Below are positions 17,772 to 27,997 of a stretch of 64,000 nt of DNA, piece after piece. Numbering within the stretch: position 1 is the first letter of the stretch; every line of letters starts with the position of its first letter. Under the pieces are notes generated by a model. That model worked only from the letters and a program-made list of their open reading frames with translations, was not told the DNA's origin and did no database searches. The stretch is taken from contig NZ_JWIZ01000024.1 of the NCBI RefSeq assembly GCF_001038205.1, forward strand, positions 20,236-84,235. Direction: 5' to 3'. A program made the position numbers and the translations under genes. Source of the DNA: Muribacter muris. Lineage in GTDB: Bacteria > Pseudomonadota > Gammaproteobacteria > Enterobacterales > Pasteurellaceae.

Positions 17772-17965
17772 TCTCTCCTCCTATGGCAAGCGGTCGGTTG
17801 AGCGGTATTTTAGGCAAAATTCAAAATGATCTAGCCATTGCAGACATTGACTTCTTTCACGAAAGGGGCGCAATGGTTGTGCCGTAATGAGAGATAATCA
17901 TTGTAAGACGTTAGTATTTATCAAGCTAAGTCTGATCAGTCGTATTGCAAAAAATCGCTGTTATC

Positions 17966-19117
17966 CTACCGCGTGTTGAAACAAAAATGGTGAATGAGTT
18001 TGGTGAGCAGATCAATCGTCGGGGTGATAAATCGGCTGTCCAAATATTCATCGGGTTGGTGAGCTTGTTCAATCGAGCCCGGCCCAAGCACAAGCGTTGG
18101 GCAGAGCTGCTGAATAAACGGGGCTTCGGTGCAGTAATTGACCGCTTGACACGGCTCGCCTAACAATTTTTCCACCACTTGCACCACTTGGGCGGAATGT
18201 TCGCACTCATAGCCGGGAATACCGCTATGCAGTGAGCGAATTTGAATCCGATCGCCCCATTGCTCAATTAACGGTGCAAGTTGCTCCCGCAATAAATCTT
18301 CCAAATCTTGTAGCGCTAAATTGGGTAATGGGCGTATATCAAGCTGCAATTCACAGCAGGAACAAATCCGGTTAATCGCATCGCCGCCGTGAATATTACC
18401 TAAATTCATTGTTGGGTAAGGCACTTGAAACAGTGGGTTATGGTAACGGGTTTTAAGCTGATCCCGCAGCGATAGCAAGCGATCGGTTACACTGTGCATC
18501 ACTTCAATCGCGTTGATCCCTTGAGCCGGATCGCTGGAATGCCCCGATTGCCCGATAATGCGAATTGCCTCGCCCATATGCCCTTTATGTGCCCGAATCG
18601 GTTTGAGTGAAGTCGGTTCGCCAATAATCGCACAATCCGGTCGAATATGGCTGTGTTGAGCAAATGTTCTTGCGCCGAGCATTGTGGTTTCTTCGTCTGC
18701 GGTTGCAAGAATACGCAATGGCTTTTGTAGTTTACTCAGATCTAACCGGCTGACTGCTTCCACCACAAAGGCGAAAAAGCCTTTCATATCCGCAGTACCT
18801 AAGCCGTAAAAACGTCCGTTTTGTTCGGTGAGTGTAAAGGGATCGCACTGCCAACGTCCTTCATCAAACGGGACGGTATCAGAGTGTCCGGCTAATAATA
18901 AACCGCCCTCGCCTGTGCCATAGGTTGCCAGCAAATTATACTTATTACGGCTATTTTCAACGGCGATGATGTCGGTGTGAAAGCCGAAATCCGCCAGCCA
19001 GCCGGCGAGCCGTTCGATTAGCGCTTGGTTAGATTGATCCTGCCGGGCTTCCAAGCTGCTGATTGTCGGAAGCTCAATTAACTGGCGATAACGTTCGATA
19101 AAGGAAAGTGTCTTCAT
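17966..19117 (-). CDS. argE: Acetylornithine deacetylase
   Basis: 383 residues from the ATG at 19117, which overlaps the stop of the upstream gene as TAATG and has CAGGTAAAATA before it; a start 15 codons further up lies in that gene. M20 metallopeptidase landmarks: [13 protein letters not shown] (first zinc His and catalytic Asp), [31 protein letters not shown] (catalytic and ligand Glu), [16 protein letters not shown], and the C-terminal ligand His in [10 protein letters not shown]. It removes the acetyl group from N-acetylornithine in arginine synthesis. The operon position behind a basic amino acid antiporter suggests linked control of arginine/ornithine supply. Confidence 0.94.
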   Translation of the reverse strand: MKTLSFIERYRQLIELPTISSLEARQDQSNQALIERLAGWLADFGFHTDIIAVENSRNKYNLLATYGTGEGGLLLAGHSDTVPFDEGRWQCDPFTLTEQNGRFYGLGTADMKGFFAFVVEAVSRLDLSKLQKPLRILATADEETTMLGARTFAQHSHIRPDCAIIGEPTSLKPIRAHKGHMGEAIRIIGQSGHSSDPAQGINAIEVMHSVTDRLLSLRDQLKTRYHNPLFQVPYPTMNLGNIHGGDAINRICSCCELQLDIRPLPNLALQDLEDLLREQLAPLIEQWGDRIQIRSLHSGIPGYECEHSAQVVQVVEKLLGEPCQAVNYCTEAPFIQQLCPTLVLGPGSIEQAHQPDEYLDSRFITPTIDLLTKLIHHFCFNTR

Positions 19118-19890
19118 TATTTTACCTGTTTTAAAATTGCAAAGCTGACGGCGATTTCCCAAATTAAAATGGTATAAATGCCGAACCGTTCAAGAAGCGC
19201 AAAATAGGCGGTCGGGATAAAAATGGTGGCTAAAATCGCACTTATACCGCAGATCGAAGCAAGGATTGCGTAACGCTTTAACCGGTAAAAAGAGCGGCTG
19301 ACAATGCCCAAGCCGGTTGCCAAGAGGGTAAGATGCCCGAATATAAAGGTGATGCTTGCGCCGAGATTATGTAAGCCGCCCTCTACATATTTGCCACCTT
19401 GACTGGAGGCGATCAGTGTTGCGCCGAGACTAAAGCAGAGTGCTGACACAGTACCGATTAAGCGGTATTTGGGGGCGGTAATTTGGGAGATGCCGAGTAG
19501 ATAAATCCAAACGAAGAAAATGCCTTGCAGCATAAAAGCTACCCGCATCATATACGAGAGCGGTGAGAGTTGGCTAGTTTGCGTATCAACCAGTGTACCA
19601 ATCGGCAATAATAACTCAAGGGTTGAATGGTTAAGATAGACTTTCGTCCCTTGGCTGAACAGCACCGCAACAAGCTCTGCGAAAAAGTAGTAAAGCCCGA
19701 TAAATGCCGAAATAACGGCGATCAGGCGAATAAGAAGAGCGTGGCTACGGCGTACGCACGGGGGCATTAAGAACGGGTAAAATTTCACCCCGAACGACCC
19801 GCTTGTAAAATACTGCTCTACTGCGTGATAAGCCTTCGCAAGCCGTTGTAGCACGGCGAGAATGTTCTGTTTCACTCTGGTTAGCCCCAT
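19117..19890 (-). CDS. Six-helix membrane protein, DUF998-like, unknown function
   Basis: 257 residues with a basic N-terminal segment of about 45 residues and then roughly six membrane helices (for example [72 protein letters not shown]). The topology and the SSQGG ... [10 protein letters not shown] pattern recall DUF998-type membrane proteins, but no catalytic motif is evident. Its start overlaps the end of the antiporter gene by 10 bases and its stop overlaps the argE start by one base, so all three are probably translationally coupled. That placement suggests a helper in arginine/ornithine handling, which is inference. Confidence 0.65.
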   Translation of the reverse strand: MGLTRVKQNILAVLQRLAKAYHAVEQYFTSGSFGVKFYPFLMPPCVRRSHALLIRLIAVISAFIGLYYFFAELVAVLFSQGTKVYLNHSTLELLLPIGTLVDTQTSQLSPLSYMMRVAFMLQGIFFVWIYLLGISQITAPKYRLIGTVSALCFSLGATLIASSQGGKYVEGGLHNLGASITFIFGHLTLLATGLGIVSRSFYRLKRYAILASICGISAILATIFIPTAYFALLERFGIYTILIWEIAVSFAILKQVK

Positions 19891-21293
19891 TCAAATGTGG
19901 TTAAACTGTAATAACTTGCCCAAATAAAGAGCAGGGAAATCGCAACAAGCCAGATTTTTTCGCTGTGGTGGAAATACAATCTACCTTGATGTTGATAGCG
20001 GGCGTAGATAAACACCGCAATCCCCGGTAAGTAAAGCAAGAATGAGAGTAATAAATAATCCAAGCCGGCGGCATAGACGATCCACAGCCCGTAAAGGCTT
20101 GCCATTAAACCGGTAAATTGGATATACCACGCCGCACCTTGCTGTAAGGCAATTTTAAGCAAATATGTCCCGACTAAAACGTAGGGAACTAAAATCATTG
20201 CGGTGGAAATTTGGATCAGCACCGTATAGCCTTTGCCGGTAAACAGCACTAATAACAGGCTGAACTGAATGGCAAGGTTGGTCATCCACAAGCCGCCGAT
20301 GCGGGCATTACGCTGATTTTTACGGGCAAGGATTGCCGGAAAGACCGCCGTTTTTGCCGCTTGGTAAGGAATTTCGGAAGAAAACATTGTCCAGCTCATA
20401 TAAGATGCCAACACCGACACAATCAAGCAAAAAGTAATGATGATCTTACCGCTTGTGCCGATTAACTGCTCTAAAATTGCCGCCATAGAGGGATTGGGCA
20501 GTTGAGCGATGACTTCACGGGGTAAAATGCCTAGCGACAACACGGTAATCGTCACATAAAGTACAAGGGTGATCAAGATACCGAGTAAGGTAGCCAAACC
20601 GACATCCGTTTTCTTTTTTGCGTGGGCGGATAAAATAGACGCTCCCTCAACCCCGACAAACACCCACAAGGTAATCAGCATTGTACTTTTAATTTGATCC
20701 AATACCGGACGGTTTAAACTTTCCCCCGCAAAATCCTGCGAAAATTGATCGGGCGAGAAATACCAAAGGGCTAAACCGATGAACAGAAACAGGGGCAGCG
20801 TTTTCACAATCGTTGCGATTAAATTGACCGCCGCCGCTTCCCGAATCCCTTGCGTAATTAAAATATGCACCAGCCAGACGATAACCGATGCGCCGAAGAT
20901 TGCCCACGGCGTATTGCCCTGCCCGAAGATCACGTTTGTTTCGCTATCCACAAAAGTGCCGATGCCCTCAAAGGCAACCACCAAATAACCGACACTACCG
21001 ATAGCGGTGCAGAGCCAATAGCCCCAAGCGGTCAGCCCACCGGCTAAATCCCCAAATCCCTCACGGGCATAGGGGTACACACCGCCCTCCAGTTCGGGTT
21101 TAAGACGGGAAAGAAAAAAGAACGATAAGCCCAAAAAAATGATGCCGACACCGGTGATAAGCCAGCCGATAATCAATGCTTGCGCACCGGCAACCTCCGC
21201 CATATTTTGAGGCAGGCTGAAAATACCGGAGCCAATCATTGAGCTTAGCACCAATGCAGTGAGCGAAAATAAACCGATTTTGTCCTTAGACAT
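19881..21293 (-). CDS. Basic amino acid/polyamine antiporter, APC superfamily (ArcD/AdiC-like)
   Basis: 470 residues from MSKDKIGLFSLTALVLSSMI, with AAAGG upstream; an ATG eight codons earlier is possible. About 12 to 13 membrane helices; the unwound helix 1 motif SMIGSGIFSLPQNMA, the GGVYPYAREGFG segment, and WVFVGVEGASILSAHAKKKTDVG in helix 6 place it in the basic amino acid/polyamine antiporter branch (arginine/ornithine, arginine/agmatine or lysine/cadaverine). The exact pair cannot be read from sequence. No arginine deiminase or decarboxylase gene is adjacent; it instead leads an operon with a membrane protein and argE. Confidence 0.85.
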   Translation of the reverse strand: MSKDKIGLFSLTALVLSSMIGSGIFSLPQNMAEVAGAQALIIGWLITGVGIIFLGLSFFFLSRLKPELEGGVYPYAREGFGDLAGGLTAWGYWLCTAIGSVGYLVVAFEGIGTFVDSETNVIFGQGNTPWAIFGASVIVWLVHILITQGIREAAAVNLIATIVKTLPLFLFIGLALWYFSPDQFSQDFAGESLNRPVLDQIKSTMLITLWVFVGVEGASILSAHAKKKTDVGLATLLGILITLVLYVTITVLSLGILPREVIAQLPNPSMAAILEQLIGTSGKIIITFCLIVSVLASYMSWTMFSSEIPYQAAKTAVFPAILARKNQRNARIGGLWMTNLAIQFSLLLVLFTGKGYTVLIQISTAMILVPYVLVGTYLLKIALQQGAAWYIQFTGLMASLYGLWIVYAAGLDYLLLSFLLYLPGIAVFIYARYQHQGRLYFHHSEKIWLVAISLLFIWASYYSLTTFEWG

Positions 21294-21393
21294 TTGAAAA
21301 CCTTTGAAAAAATACAAACTCGCAATTTTACCCTAAAAAAAAAGGGAGACGAACATAATCTGCGTGTGCTAGTTTACCTATTTGAAAAATTGT

Positions 21394-21422
21394 TTGTCAT
21401 TATCGGATAAAAAACGTATTAT
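21394..21422 (+). promoter_or_regulatory. metK promoter
   Basis: TTGTCA (21394-21399), exactly 17-base spacer, TATTAT (21417-21422). The MetJ boxes begin at the next base, over the transcription start region. Confidence 0.75.
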
Positions 21423-21446
21423 AGCCGTCTAGATGGCAATACATCT
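21423..21446 (+). promoter_or_regulatory. MetJ operator (three met boxes)
   Basis: Three tandem 8-mers AGCCGTCT, AGATGGCA and ATACATCT match the met box AGACGTCT at 7, 5 and 6 of 8 positions. They lie immediately after the -10 element, where bound MetJ plus S-adenosylmethionine would block transcription of the enzyme that makes the corepressor. Confidence 0.8.
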
Positions 21447-21463
21447 AAAGAATAAATGGATCG

Positions 21464-21509
21464 CAAGCGGTCGGTAACGGCAAATTTTTTGCAAAAATCC
21501 GACCGCTTG
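21464..21509. repeat. Inverted pair of uptake signals in the metK leader
   Basis: CAAGCGGTCGG (21464-21474) and its exact complement CCGACCGCTTG (21499-21509) with a 24-base loop. No T-run follows, so it is a transcribed hairpin in the 5' untranslated region rather than a terminator. Confidence 0.75.
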
Positions 21510-21570
21510 TCTTAGTGAAAAACAAGCGTATTTTTAAATTAAAGTAGTGATAAATCAATAGGATAGAAAA

Positions 21571-22725
21571 ATGGCAATCAACTTATTTACTTCTGAATCC
21601 GTCTCCGAAGGGCATCCGGATAAAATCGCCGACCAAATTTCCGATGCGGTGTTAGATGAAATTTTAAAACAAGATCCAAAAGCTCGTGTAGCGTGCGAAA
21701 CCTATGTGAAAACCGGTATGGCGTTAGTCGGCGGAGAGATCACCACTTCGGCGTGGGTGGATATTGAAAACCTTACTCGCAAAGTGATTTGCGATATCGG
21801 TTACACTCACTCGGATATGGGCTTTGATGCCCACTCTTGTGCGGTATTAAATGCAATCGGCAAACAATCGCCGGACATCAATCAGGGCGTGGATCGTGCC
21901 GACCCGCTCGCGCAAGGCGCGGGCGACCAAGGCATTATGTTTGGCTATGCCACCAATGAAACCGACGTGTTAATGCCGGCACCGATTACTTATGCACATC
22001 GCCTAATGGAACAACAGGCGAAGGTGCGGAAAAGCGGCAAATTAGCGTGGTTACGCCCTGATGCCAAAAGCCAGCTCACCTTTATCTACGAAGATAACAA
22101 AATCAAAGGGATTGATGCGGTTGTACTTTCTACCCAACACGCTGAATCCGTGTCGCAAAAAGAGGTGTACGAAGGCGTGATGGAAGAGATCATCAAGCCG
22201 GTACTGCCAAGCGAATGGTTAAGCCAAAGCACTAAATATTTCATCAACCCAACCGGACGTTTTGTGATTGGCGGCCCAATGGGCGACTGCGGTTTAACCG
22301 GTCGTAAAATTATTGTCGATACCTATGGCGGTGCGGCACGCCACGGTGGCGGGGCATTCTCCGGTAAAGACCCGTCAAAAGTGGATCGCTCGGCGGCGTA
22401 TGCGGCACGCTATGTGGCGAAAAATATCGTGGCAGCGGGCTTGGCGGATCGTTGTGAAATCCAACTTTCCTACGCTATCGGCATTGCCGAACCGACTTCA
22501 ATTATGGTGGAAACCTTTGGCACAGGCAAAGTGGCGAACGAATTATTGGTCGCTTTAGTGCGTGAGCATTTTGATTTGCGTCCGTACGGATTAATCCAAA
22601 TGCTGGATTTAATCCGCCCGATTTACCGTGAAACAGCTGCTTACGGACACTTTGGTCGTGAACATTTCCCTTGGGAAAAAACTGACAAAGCTGATGCGCT
22701 ACGCCAAGCAGCAGGGGTGAAGTAA
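21571..22725 (+). CDS. metK: S-adenosylmethionine synthetase
   Basis: 384 residues, the E. coli length. [23 protein letters not shown] at the N-terminus (catalytic His and Mg Asp), [24 protein letters not shown] (signature 1), [20 protein letters not shown], and [27 protein letters not shown] (signature 2, with P-loop-like GGAFSGKDP) are complete. It joins ATP and methionine to S-adenosylmethionine in the cytoplasm. The start is preceded by AATAGGATAGAAAA. The promoter has a MetJ operator and the gene ends at a strong terminator, so it forms a single-gene unit. Confidence 0.97.
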   Translation: MAINLFTSESVSEGHPDKIADQISDAVLDEILKQDPKARVACETYVKTGMALVGGEITTSAWVDIENLTRKVICDIGYTHSDMGFDAHSCAVLNAIGKQSPDINQGVDRADPLAQGAGDQGIMFGYATNETDVLMPAPITYAHRLMEQQAKVRKSGKLAWLRPDAKSQLTFIYEDNKIKGIDAVVLSTQHAESVSQKEVYEGVMEEIIKPVLPSEWLSQSTKYFINPTGRFVIGGPMGDCGLTGRKIIVDTYGGAARHGGGAFSGKDPSKVDRSAAYAARYVAKNIVAAGLADRCEIQLSYAIGIAEPTSIMVETFGTGKVANELLVALVREHFDLRPYGLIQMLDLIRPIYRETAAYGHFGREHFPWEKTDKADALRQAAGVK

Positions 22726-22739
22726 ATTAATACGAAAAT

Positions 22740-22764
22740 GGCAGGTTATTACCTGCCGTTTTTT
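22740..22764 (+). terminator. Rho-independent terminator of metK
   Basis: Stem GGCAGGT / ACCTGCC with a TATT loop, then G and six T. Its T-run is directly joined to the gene fragment that follows. Confidence 0.9.
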
Positions 22765-22867
22765 ATTGCTAATAGATGAAATAATTAAAAATAAAGATGA
22801 ATTTTTGCGACAAAAACAAAATGAAATAGCGTCTTTAAAACAGATTATTGAACTGATTAAAGGATAA
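22763..22867 (+). pseudogene. C-terminal fragment of an XRE-type regulator (gene relic)
   Basis: An open stretch without a start codon encodes 34 residues ending EIASLKQIIELIKG and a TAA at 22865. The segment EIIKNKDEFLRQKQNEIASL aligns without gaps to the tail of the intact XRE regulator at 48968-49360 (LIIEHKNELISQQKSEILAL); over 28 positions 13 are identical, and both are Lys/Glu/Ile/Leu coiled-coil tails. There is no DNA-binding domain because the metK terminator abuts the fragment. I read it as the leftover 3' end of a paralogous regulator gene. Confidence 0.55.
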
Positions 22868-22909
22868 ATTTATTGATAATATTGAGTTTTATCCTGGCAA
22901 ATATACCTA

Positions 22910-23671
22910 ATGAATAAAGTATTCGACAGCCATATTCACCTCGATCAATTCAGTGATACCCAAATTACCGCAATACTGAATGACCTTAAATTATGCAGTG
23001 TGTTGGCGGTTGCAACGGATCTCGCCAGTTGTCAGCGCTTGTTAGCGTTAAAACAGCGCTATCCGCATATTCATATTGCCGCCGGTTTTCACCCCGAACA
23101 ACCATTGCCGAGCGAGGTAGAGCAACAGCAACTGTTTGATTGGATTGCAAAAAATCGTACTCAGCTAACCGCTTGCGGTGAGGTTGGTTTGCCCCATTAT
23201 CGTCAGCGTGAACACCCCAATTTAGATTACCGCCCCTATATTGCCCTGCTTGAACAGTTTATCCGCTTGAGCAAGCGGTATGATTTGCCGATAAATTTGC
23301 ATATTGTTTATGATGATGCGTTGATTGCGCTTGAATTGTTGGCGAAGTATCAGATCAAAAAAGCCCATTTTCATTGGTTCAAAGCCAATGACAGTGTCAT
23401 CGAAAAATTATTGGCAAGCGATTATGTCGTCAGCATTACCCCTGATATTCTTTGGAATGTCAAAACACAAGCGGTGGTGAAACGGTTTCCGATCGAGCGT
23501 TTGCTGATTGAAACGGACGCGCCGTGGCAACATCAAGGCTTTGCGCCGCACGCGATTTCCGAGCAGTTACTTGCTGTGGTTGAACAAATCGCTGCCCTAA
23601 AATCCCTCCCTACTGAGTTTGTCGCCCATCAAACGACACAAAATGCGCTGAAATTTTATGCGATTGATTGA
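22910..23671 (+). CDS. TatD-family metal-dependent hydrolase
   Basis: 253 residues of the TIM-barrel amidohydrolase superfamily. Metal ligands are visible as FDSHIHLDQF (HxH motif, residues 6-12), GEVGLPHY (Glu), NLHIVYDDAL and HFHWFKAN (two His), and the terminal Asp in LLIETDAPW. TatD proteins include 3'-5' exonucleases/DNases; this member is nearer the shorter YjjV/YcfH branch than TatD itself, and I do not assign a symbol. It carries no close neighbour gene: clpB follows after a sigma32-type promoter. The ribosome-binding site is weak. Confidence 0.82.
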   Translation: MNKVFDSHIHLDQFSDTQITAILNDLKLCSVLAVATDLASCQRLLALKQRYPHIHIAAGFHPEQPLPSEVEQQQLFDWIAKNRTQLTACGEVGLPHYRQREHPNLDYRPYIALLEQFIRLSKRYDLPINLHIVYDDALIALELLAKYQIKKAHFHWFKANDSVIEKLLASDYVVSITPDILWNVKTQAVVKRFPIERLLIETDAPWQHQGFAPHAISEQLLAVVEQIAALKSLPTEFVAHQTTQNALKFYAID

Positions 23672-23698
23672 GTTTTTGTGAGCTTGTTCACATTTTTT

Positions 23699-23727
23699 CT
23701 TGAAATTGACTTGACAAGCCCAATTTA
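23699..23727 (+). promoter_or_regulatory. Heat-shock (sigma32) promoter of clpB
   Basis: CTTGAAA (23699-23705), 13-base spacer, CCCAATTTA (23719-23727), very near the sigma32 consensus CTTGAAA-N(11-16)-CCCCATnT, 65 bases before the clpB start. Confidence 0.78.
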
Positions 23728-23792
23728 TCTTTTCGTCAAGCGAGAGTGGCTCTCGTAGTCAGAAAAGATCAACCGAATGTTAAGGAATGAAA

Positions 23793-26366
23793 ATGAACAT
23801 TGATAAATTAACTCACAAATTTCAGGAAGCGTTGGCGGAAGCGCAATCTTTAGCGGTCGGCAAAGACAATGCCTATATTGAACCGGCGCATTTACTCTAC
23901 ACCTTATTGTTGCAAAATGACGGCAGTATCGCACCGCTTGTTACGGCGTTGAATGTGCCGCCAAAACAGCTTGCCGATGAATTGGCGGCGATTATTCAGC
24001 GTTTGCCGCAAGTTGAGGGCGTGAATGTCCAACCGTCCCAAGCGTTATTTCGCCTATTAAATCAATGCGATAAGTTAGCCCAGCAATTTGGCGACAGCTT
24101 TATTTCGTCAGAATTATTTGTGCTGGCGGCATTGGATGATAACGGCGATGTCGGCAAATTATTGAAAAAATGGGGCTTGACCAAGCAGAACGTTACTCAA
24201 GCTATTCAACAAATTCGAGGAGGCGAGCAAGTGAATAATCAAAATGCAGAAGAGACCCGTCAAGCATTGCAAAAATATACGATTGATTTAACCGAACGTG
24301 CCAGAAACGGCAAGCTCGATCCGGTTATCGGGCGTGATGAAGAAATCCGCCGTGCCATTCAAGTATTACAGCGCCGTACCAAAAATAACCCTGTGCTGAT
24401 CGGCGAACCGGGTGTTGGCAAAACAGCGATTGTGGAAGGTTTGGCACAACGGATTGTCAATGGCGAAGTGCCAGAAGGCTTGAAAAACAAACGGGTGCTT
24501 TCGTTGGATATGGGCGCATTGATTGCCGGTGCGAAATATCGTGGTGAATTTGAGGAACGCTTAAAAGCGGTGTTGAATGAATTGGCAAAAGAGGAAGGGC
24601 AAGTCATTCTGTTTATTGATGAAATTCACACAATGGTCGGCGCAGGCAAAACCGATGGCGCAATGGACGCAGGCAATTTGCTCAAACCGTCCCTTGCCCG
24701 TGGCGAGTTGCATTGTGTGGGGGCGACGACGTTGGACGAGTATCGCCAATATATTGAGAAAGATGCCGCCCTTGAGCGCCGTTTCCAAAAAGTGCTGGTT
24801 GATGAACCGAGCGTGGAAGACACGATTGCAATTTTACGTGGTTTGAAAGAGCGCTATGAAATTCACCACCACGTTCAAATTACCGATCCGGCGATTGTGG
24901 CGGCGGCAACCCTTTCCCACTGTTATGTGTCCGATCGTCAGCTACCGGATAAAGCGATTGATTTGATTGACGAGGCGGCATCGAGCTTGCGAATGGAAAT
25001 TGACTCAAAACCGGAGCCGCTCGACCGCTTGGAACGCCGGATTATCCAACTCAAATTAGAGCAACAGGCGTTACAGAAAGAAGACGATGAAGCGAGCCGT
25101 CAGCGTCTTGCAAAATTAACCGATGATCTGACCGCTCGTGAGCGTGAATATGCTGAGCTGGAAGAGGTGTGGAAAGCGGAGAAATCAGCATTGCTCGGCA
25201 CGCAGCATATTAAGGAAGAGTTGGAAACGGCACGCTTAAAAATGGAGCAGGCACGCCGTGAAAATAATTTTGAAAAAATGGCGGAATTACAATACGGCGT
25301 CATTCCGAACTTGGAAAAACAGCTTGCCGAAGCCCAAGCCCGTGGCGATGATAATGCAGACAATCAGTTGCTGCGCACCAAAGTAACCGATGAGGAGATC
25401 GCCGAAGTGCTTTCCCGTGCGACCGGCATTCCGGTAGCCAAAATGATGGAGGGGGAAAAAGAGAAACTATTGCGAATGGAGGAAGTGTTACATAAACGGG
25501 TGATTGGGCAGAATGAAGCGGTCGATGCGGTGGCTAATGCTATCCGCCGTAGCCGTGCAGGGTTGTCCGATCCGAACCGCCCGATTGGTTCTTTCTTGTT
25601 CTTAGGGCCGACCGGCGTTGGGAAAACCGAGCTATGCAAAACCTTAGCCACCTTCTTATTTGACAGTGAAGAGGCGATGATCCGCATTGATATGTCGGAA
25701 TTTATGGAAAAACACAGCGTGGCACGGCTTGTTGGTGCGCCTCCGGGTTATGTTGGCTACGAAGAAGGCGGTTATTTGACCGAAGCGGTTCGCCGCCGTC
25801 CATATTCCGTGATTTTGTTGGACGAAGTGGAAAAAGCCCACAGCGATGTGTTTAACATTTTATTGCAGGTGTTAGATGACGGGCGTTTAACGGACGGTCA
25901 AGGTCGCACGGTGGATTTCCGCAATACCGTGGTGATTATGACCTCAAACCTTGGTTCGCACCTGATCCAAGAAAATGCGCACCTTGGCGATTATGAGGCA
26001 ATGAAAGCGCAGGTAATGGAAGTGGTTGGGCAGCATTTCCGCCCGGAATTTATCAACCGAATTGATGAAACGGTGGTATTCCACCCACTTGGTCAAGCTC
26101 AAATCCGTGCAATTGCCGACATTCAGCTTCAACGCTTAATCAAACGAATGGCGGAACGAGGCTACAAAGTTAGCGTAACCGATGCGGCACTCGATCATAT
26201 CGGCAAAGCCGGTTTCGACCCGTTATTTGGGGCAAGACCGCTCAAACGGGCAATTCAGCAAGAACTGGAAAACCCATTGGCACAGCAAATTTTGTCCGGC
26301 AAATTGTTGCCGAATTTGCCGGTCGTCTTGGATTTCCAAGACGGGCAAGTAGTTGCTAAACAATAA
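23793..26366 (+). CDS. clpB: ATP-dependent disaggregase ClpB
   Basis: 857 residues if started at the second ATG (23793), which lies 6 bases behind AAGGA; the ATG at 23787 touches that site and would add two residues. The N-domain repeats (residues 1-145), first AAA+ module with GEPGVGKT and [10 protein letters not shown], coiled-coil M-domain (about 400-520, [20 protein letters not shown]), and second AAA+ module with GPTGVGKTE and LLDEVEKAH are complete. With DnaK it dissolves protein aggregates. An internal GTG near codon 150 ([12 protein letters not shown]) has GGAGGCGAGCAA before it and could give the shorter ClpB-95 form known from E. coli. Confidence 0.97.
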   Translation: MNIDKLTHKFQEALAEAQSLAVGKDNAYIEPAHLLYTLLLQNDGSIAPLVTALNVPPKQLADELAAIIQRLPQVEGVNVQPSQALFRLLNQCDKLAQQFGDSFISSELFVLAALDDNGDVGKLLKKWGLTKQNVTQAIQQIRGGEQVNNQNAEETRQALQKYTIDLTERARNGKLDPVIGRDEEIRRAIQVLQRRTKNNPVLIGEPGVGKTAIVEGLAQRIVNGEVPEGLKNKRVLSLDMGALIAGAKYRGEFEERLKAVLNELAKEEGQVILFIDEIHTMVGAGKTDGAMDAGNLLKPSLARGELHCVGATTLDEYRQYIEKDAALERRFQKVLVDEPSVEDTIAILRGLKERYEIHHHVQITDPAIVAAATLSHCYVSDRQLPDKAIDLIDEAASSLRMEIDSKPEPLDRLERRIIQLKLEQQALQKEDDEASRQRLAKLTDDLTAREREYAELEEVWKAEKSALLGTQHIKEELETARLKMEQARRENNFEKMAELQYGVIPNLEKQLAEAQARGDDNADNQLLRTKVTDEEIAEVLSRATGIPVAKMMEGEKEKLLRMEEVLHKRVIGQNEAVDAVANAIRRSRAGLSDPNRPIGSFLFLGPTGVGKTELCKTLATFLFDSEEAMIRIDMSEFMEKHSVARLVGAPPGYVGYEEGGYLTEAVRRRPYSVILLDEVEKAHSDVFNILLQVLDDGRLTDGQGRTVDFRNTVVIMTSNLGSHLIQENAHLGDYEAMKAQVMEVVGQHFRPEFINRIDETVVFHPLGQAQIRAIADIQLQRLIKRMAERGYKVSVTDAALDHIGKAGFDPLFGARPLKRAIQQELENPLAQQILSGKLLPNLPVVLDFQDGQVVAKQ

Positions 26367-26377
26367 TGAAAACGGAC

Positions 26378-26406
26378 AAACGCCGAGCAATGCTCGGCGT
26401 TTTTTT
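26378..26406. terminator. Terminator between clpB and kdkA
   Basis: Perfect 9-bp stem ACGCCGAGC / GCTCGGCGT, 3-base loop, T-run of seven on the plus strand and an A-rich flank on the other side; kdkA converges and its stop codon overlaps the T-run. Confidence 0.9.
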
Positions 26407-27103
26407 ATGAGTGATAACCAGTGAGTAAGGCTTGCCAATGCACATCGCTGAAATGAATTGCCAGACGTTTTTGTTCTTTTCGGAACGAGCGGAGCAAGCG
26501 GGCTAAGTTAGCGGCTTTCCACTGTTCTCCTTGTTCAATGCGGCATTTATCGAAATCAATCAACCAAAATTTGCCTTGATCGTCTAACAAAATGTTGTGG
26601 ATATTCAGATCGGAATGATGCACTTGGTGATCGTGCAAACGGCGGATCAGCTTGCCAATATGGTGATACTGTTGCTCAGCCAGCGGCGCAGTTTGGAGAA
26701 GTTGGCTTAAATCGTGCGTGTTTGCAATTTTTTGCAACAAAATATCCGCTTGATAGCAACCGCAACTACGCTCAATTTTAAAGGCTATCGGCTGTGGGAC
26801 AGGCAAACTCCATTGATGCAGTTGGCACAGCAAGGCAAATTCTTTTGCCGCTCGTGTGTCGGCATAGCCGTTAAACCAGTAGCGATCCCGAATTATTTTG
26901 CCGAATAAGCCGCCACGATAGTAGTGGCGATGGACAGCGTCCACCCCCAGTTTATCTTGCGTATGTAAAAACCAAGTGATGCCACGCCCTTTGGACGATC
27001 CTTGCAAGCGCTCGGATATGCTGAAATTTTTGCAATCTAACAGTTGGCGGACAAAGGCTTGTTGTGCTGCCGGGACAATCTCGGGATTAAATTGATAAAA
27101 CAT
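26405..27103 (-). CDS. kdkA: 3-Deoxy-D-manno-octulosonic acid kinase
   Basis: 232 residues from MFYQFNPEIVPAAQQ; the frame is open 31 codons further up but those residues are not family-like and the region has promoter-like AT sequence. The kinase fold is visible: GITWFLH, the VIxRHYYRGG-type segment (AVHRHYYRGGLFGKII), catalytic loop HHSDLNIHNILL and metal motif LIDFDKCR. KdkA phosphorylates the single KDO residue of Pasteurellaceae lipopolysaccharide, in contrast to the two KDO residues of enterics, so it fits both taxonomy and the many Lpt genes here. It diverges from folE. Confidence 0.93.
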   Translation of the reverse strand: MFYQFNPEIVPAAQQAFVRQLLDCKNFSISERLQGSSKGRGITWFLHTQDKLGVDAVHRHYYRGGLFGKIIRDRYWFNGYADTRAAKEFALLCQLHQWSLPVPQPIAFKIERSCGCYQADILLQKIANTHDLSQLLQTAPLAEQQYHHIGKLIRRLHDHQVHHSDLNIHNILLDDQGKFWLIDFDKCRIEQGEQWKAANLARLLRSFRKEQKRLAIHFSDVHWQALLTGYHS

Positions 27104-27214
27104 AAGGTTAAGCGAGCAAATTAAAACAAAGATTTTACACGAATTTGGGGGCTTTCGTTGTTTTTTTAGGGCAATTTGGTAAAATCCTGCGTTCAAATTT
27201 TTAGAGGATAATCA

Positions 27215-27871
27215 ATGAGCGACATCTCACCGGAAGCCCGAAGCGTGCGTGATGCACTGATTACAAAGGGAATTGAAACCCCGATCATCAATCATCAAAA
27301 AGATAAGGACAGCCGCCGTGCCGAAATTCAACAGCATATGCGGGCGGTGCTTGAGCTACTTGGCTTGGATCTGCGAGATGACAGCCTTGAGGAAACCCCA
27401 CACCGTTTGGCAAAAATGTTTGTGGACGAAATTTTTAGTGGGCTGGACTACCAAACTTTCCCGAAAATCACCAAAATCAAAAATCAGATGAAGGTGAGCG
27501 AAATGGTGTTGGTAGACGATATTACTCTCACCAGTACCTGCGAGCATCATTTTGTAACGATTGACGGCAAAGTCGCGGTGGCATATTACCCGAAAAATTG
27601 GGTGATTGGTTTATCGAAAATCAACCGTGTCGTGCAATTTTTTGCGCAACGCCCGCAAGTGCAGGAACGCTTTACCGAGCAGATTTTAACCGCTTTTCAG
27701 ACTATTTTGGAAACGGAAGATGTGGCGGTGTATGTGAAAGCGACCCATTTCTGCGTGAAGTGCCGTGGTGTGAAAGACACTAACAGCCAAACGATTACCT
27801 CGGCTTACGGCGGGATTTTCTTGCAGGATCGGGATACCCGCAAAGAGTTTTTAACCCTGATCAACAAATAA
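27215..27871 (+). CDS. folE: GTP cyclohydrolase I
   Basis: 218 residues. The zinc/active-site motifs [15 protein letters not shown] (Cys109, His112) and [11 protein letters not shown] (second Cys ligand region), with the GTP-binding segments [11 protein letters not shown] and [25 protein letters not shown], are complete. It converts GTP to dihydroneopterin triphosphate, the first step of folate synthesis. The start has AGAGGATAATCA upstream. It has no folate gene next to it; truA follows after an inverted pair of uptake signals. Confidence 0.96.
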   Translation: MSDISPEARSVRDALITKGIETPIINHQKDKDSRRAEIQQHMRAVLELLGLDLRDDSLEETPHRLAKMFVDEIFSGLDYQTFPKITKIKNQMKVSEMVLVDDITLTSTCEHHFVTIDGKVAVAYYPKNWVIGLSKINRVVQFFAQRPQVQERFTEQILTAFQTILETEDVAVYVKATHFCVKCRGVKDTNSQTITSAYGGIFLQDRDTRKEFLTLINK

Positions 27872-27877
27872 CCGTTG

Positions 27878-27979
27878 CAAGCGGTCGGTTTGTGGCAAAA
27901 ATGTGCAGAGTGAGCCGTTATCTCAAGTTGCGAAACGGCGACATCCTCTCGCAAAAAATTGCCCTGAACCGACCGCTTG
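27878..27979. repeat. Widely spaced inverted pair of uptake signals between folE and truA
   Basis: CAAGCGGTCGGTT (27878-27890) and its exact complement (27967-27979), separated by 76 bases. The 76-base interior lacks an open frame of note. Spacing is longer than in the terminator-like pairs elsewhere in the window. Confidence 0.7.
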
Positions 27980-27997
27980 TCTTCTTTGGGATACGCT

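Noticed and set aside
17890..17906. Fur-like GATAATCATT in the AEC transporter leader
   Set aside because: Only one half matches the Fur consensus (about 12 of 19 positions), with no promoter aligned to it; too weak to call.
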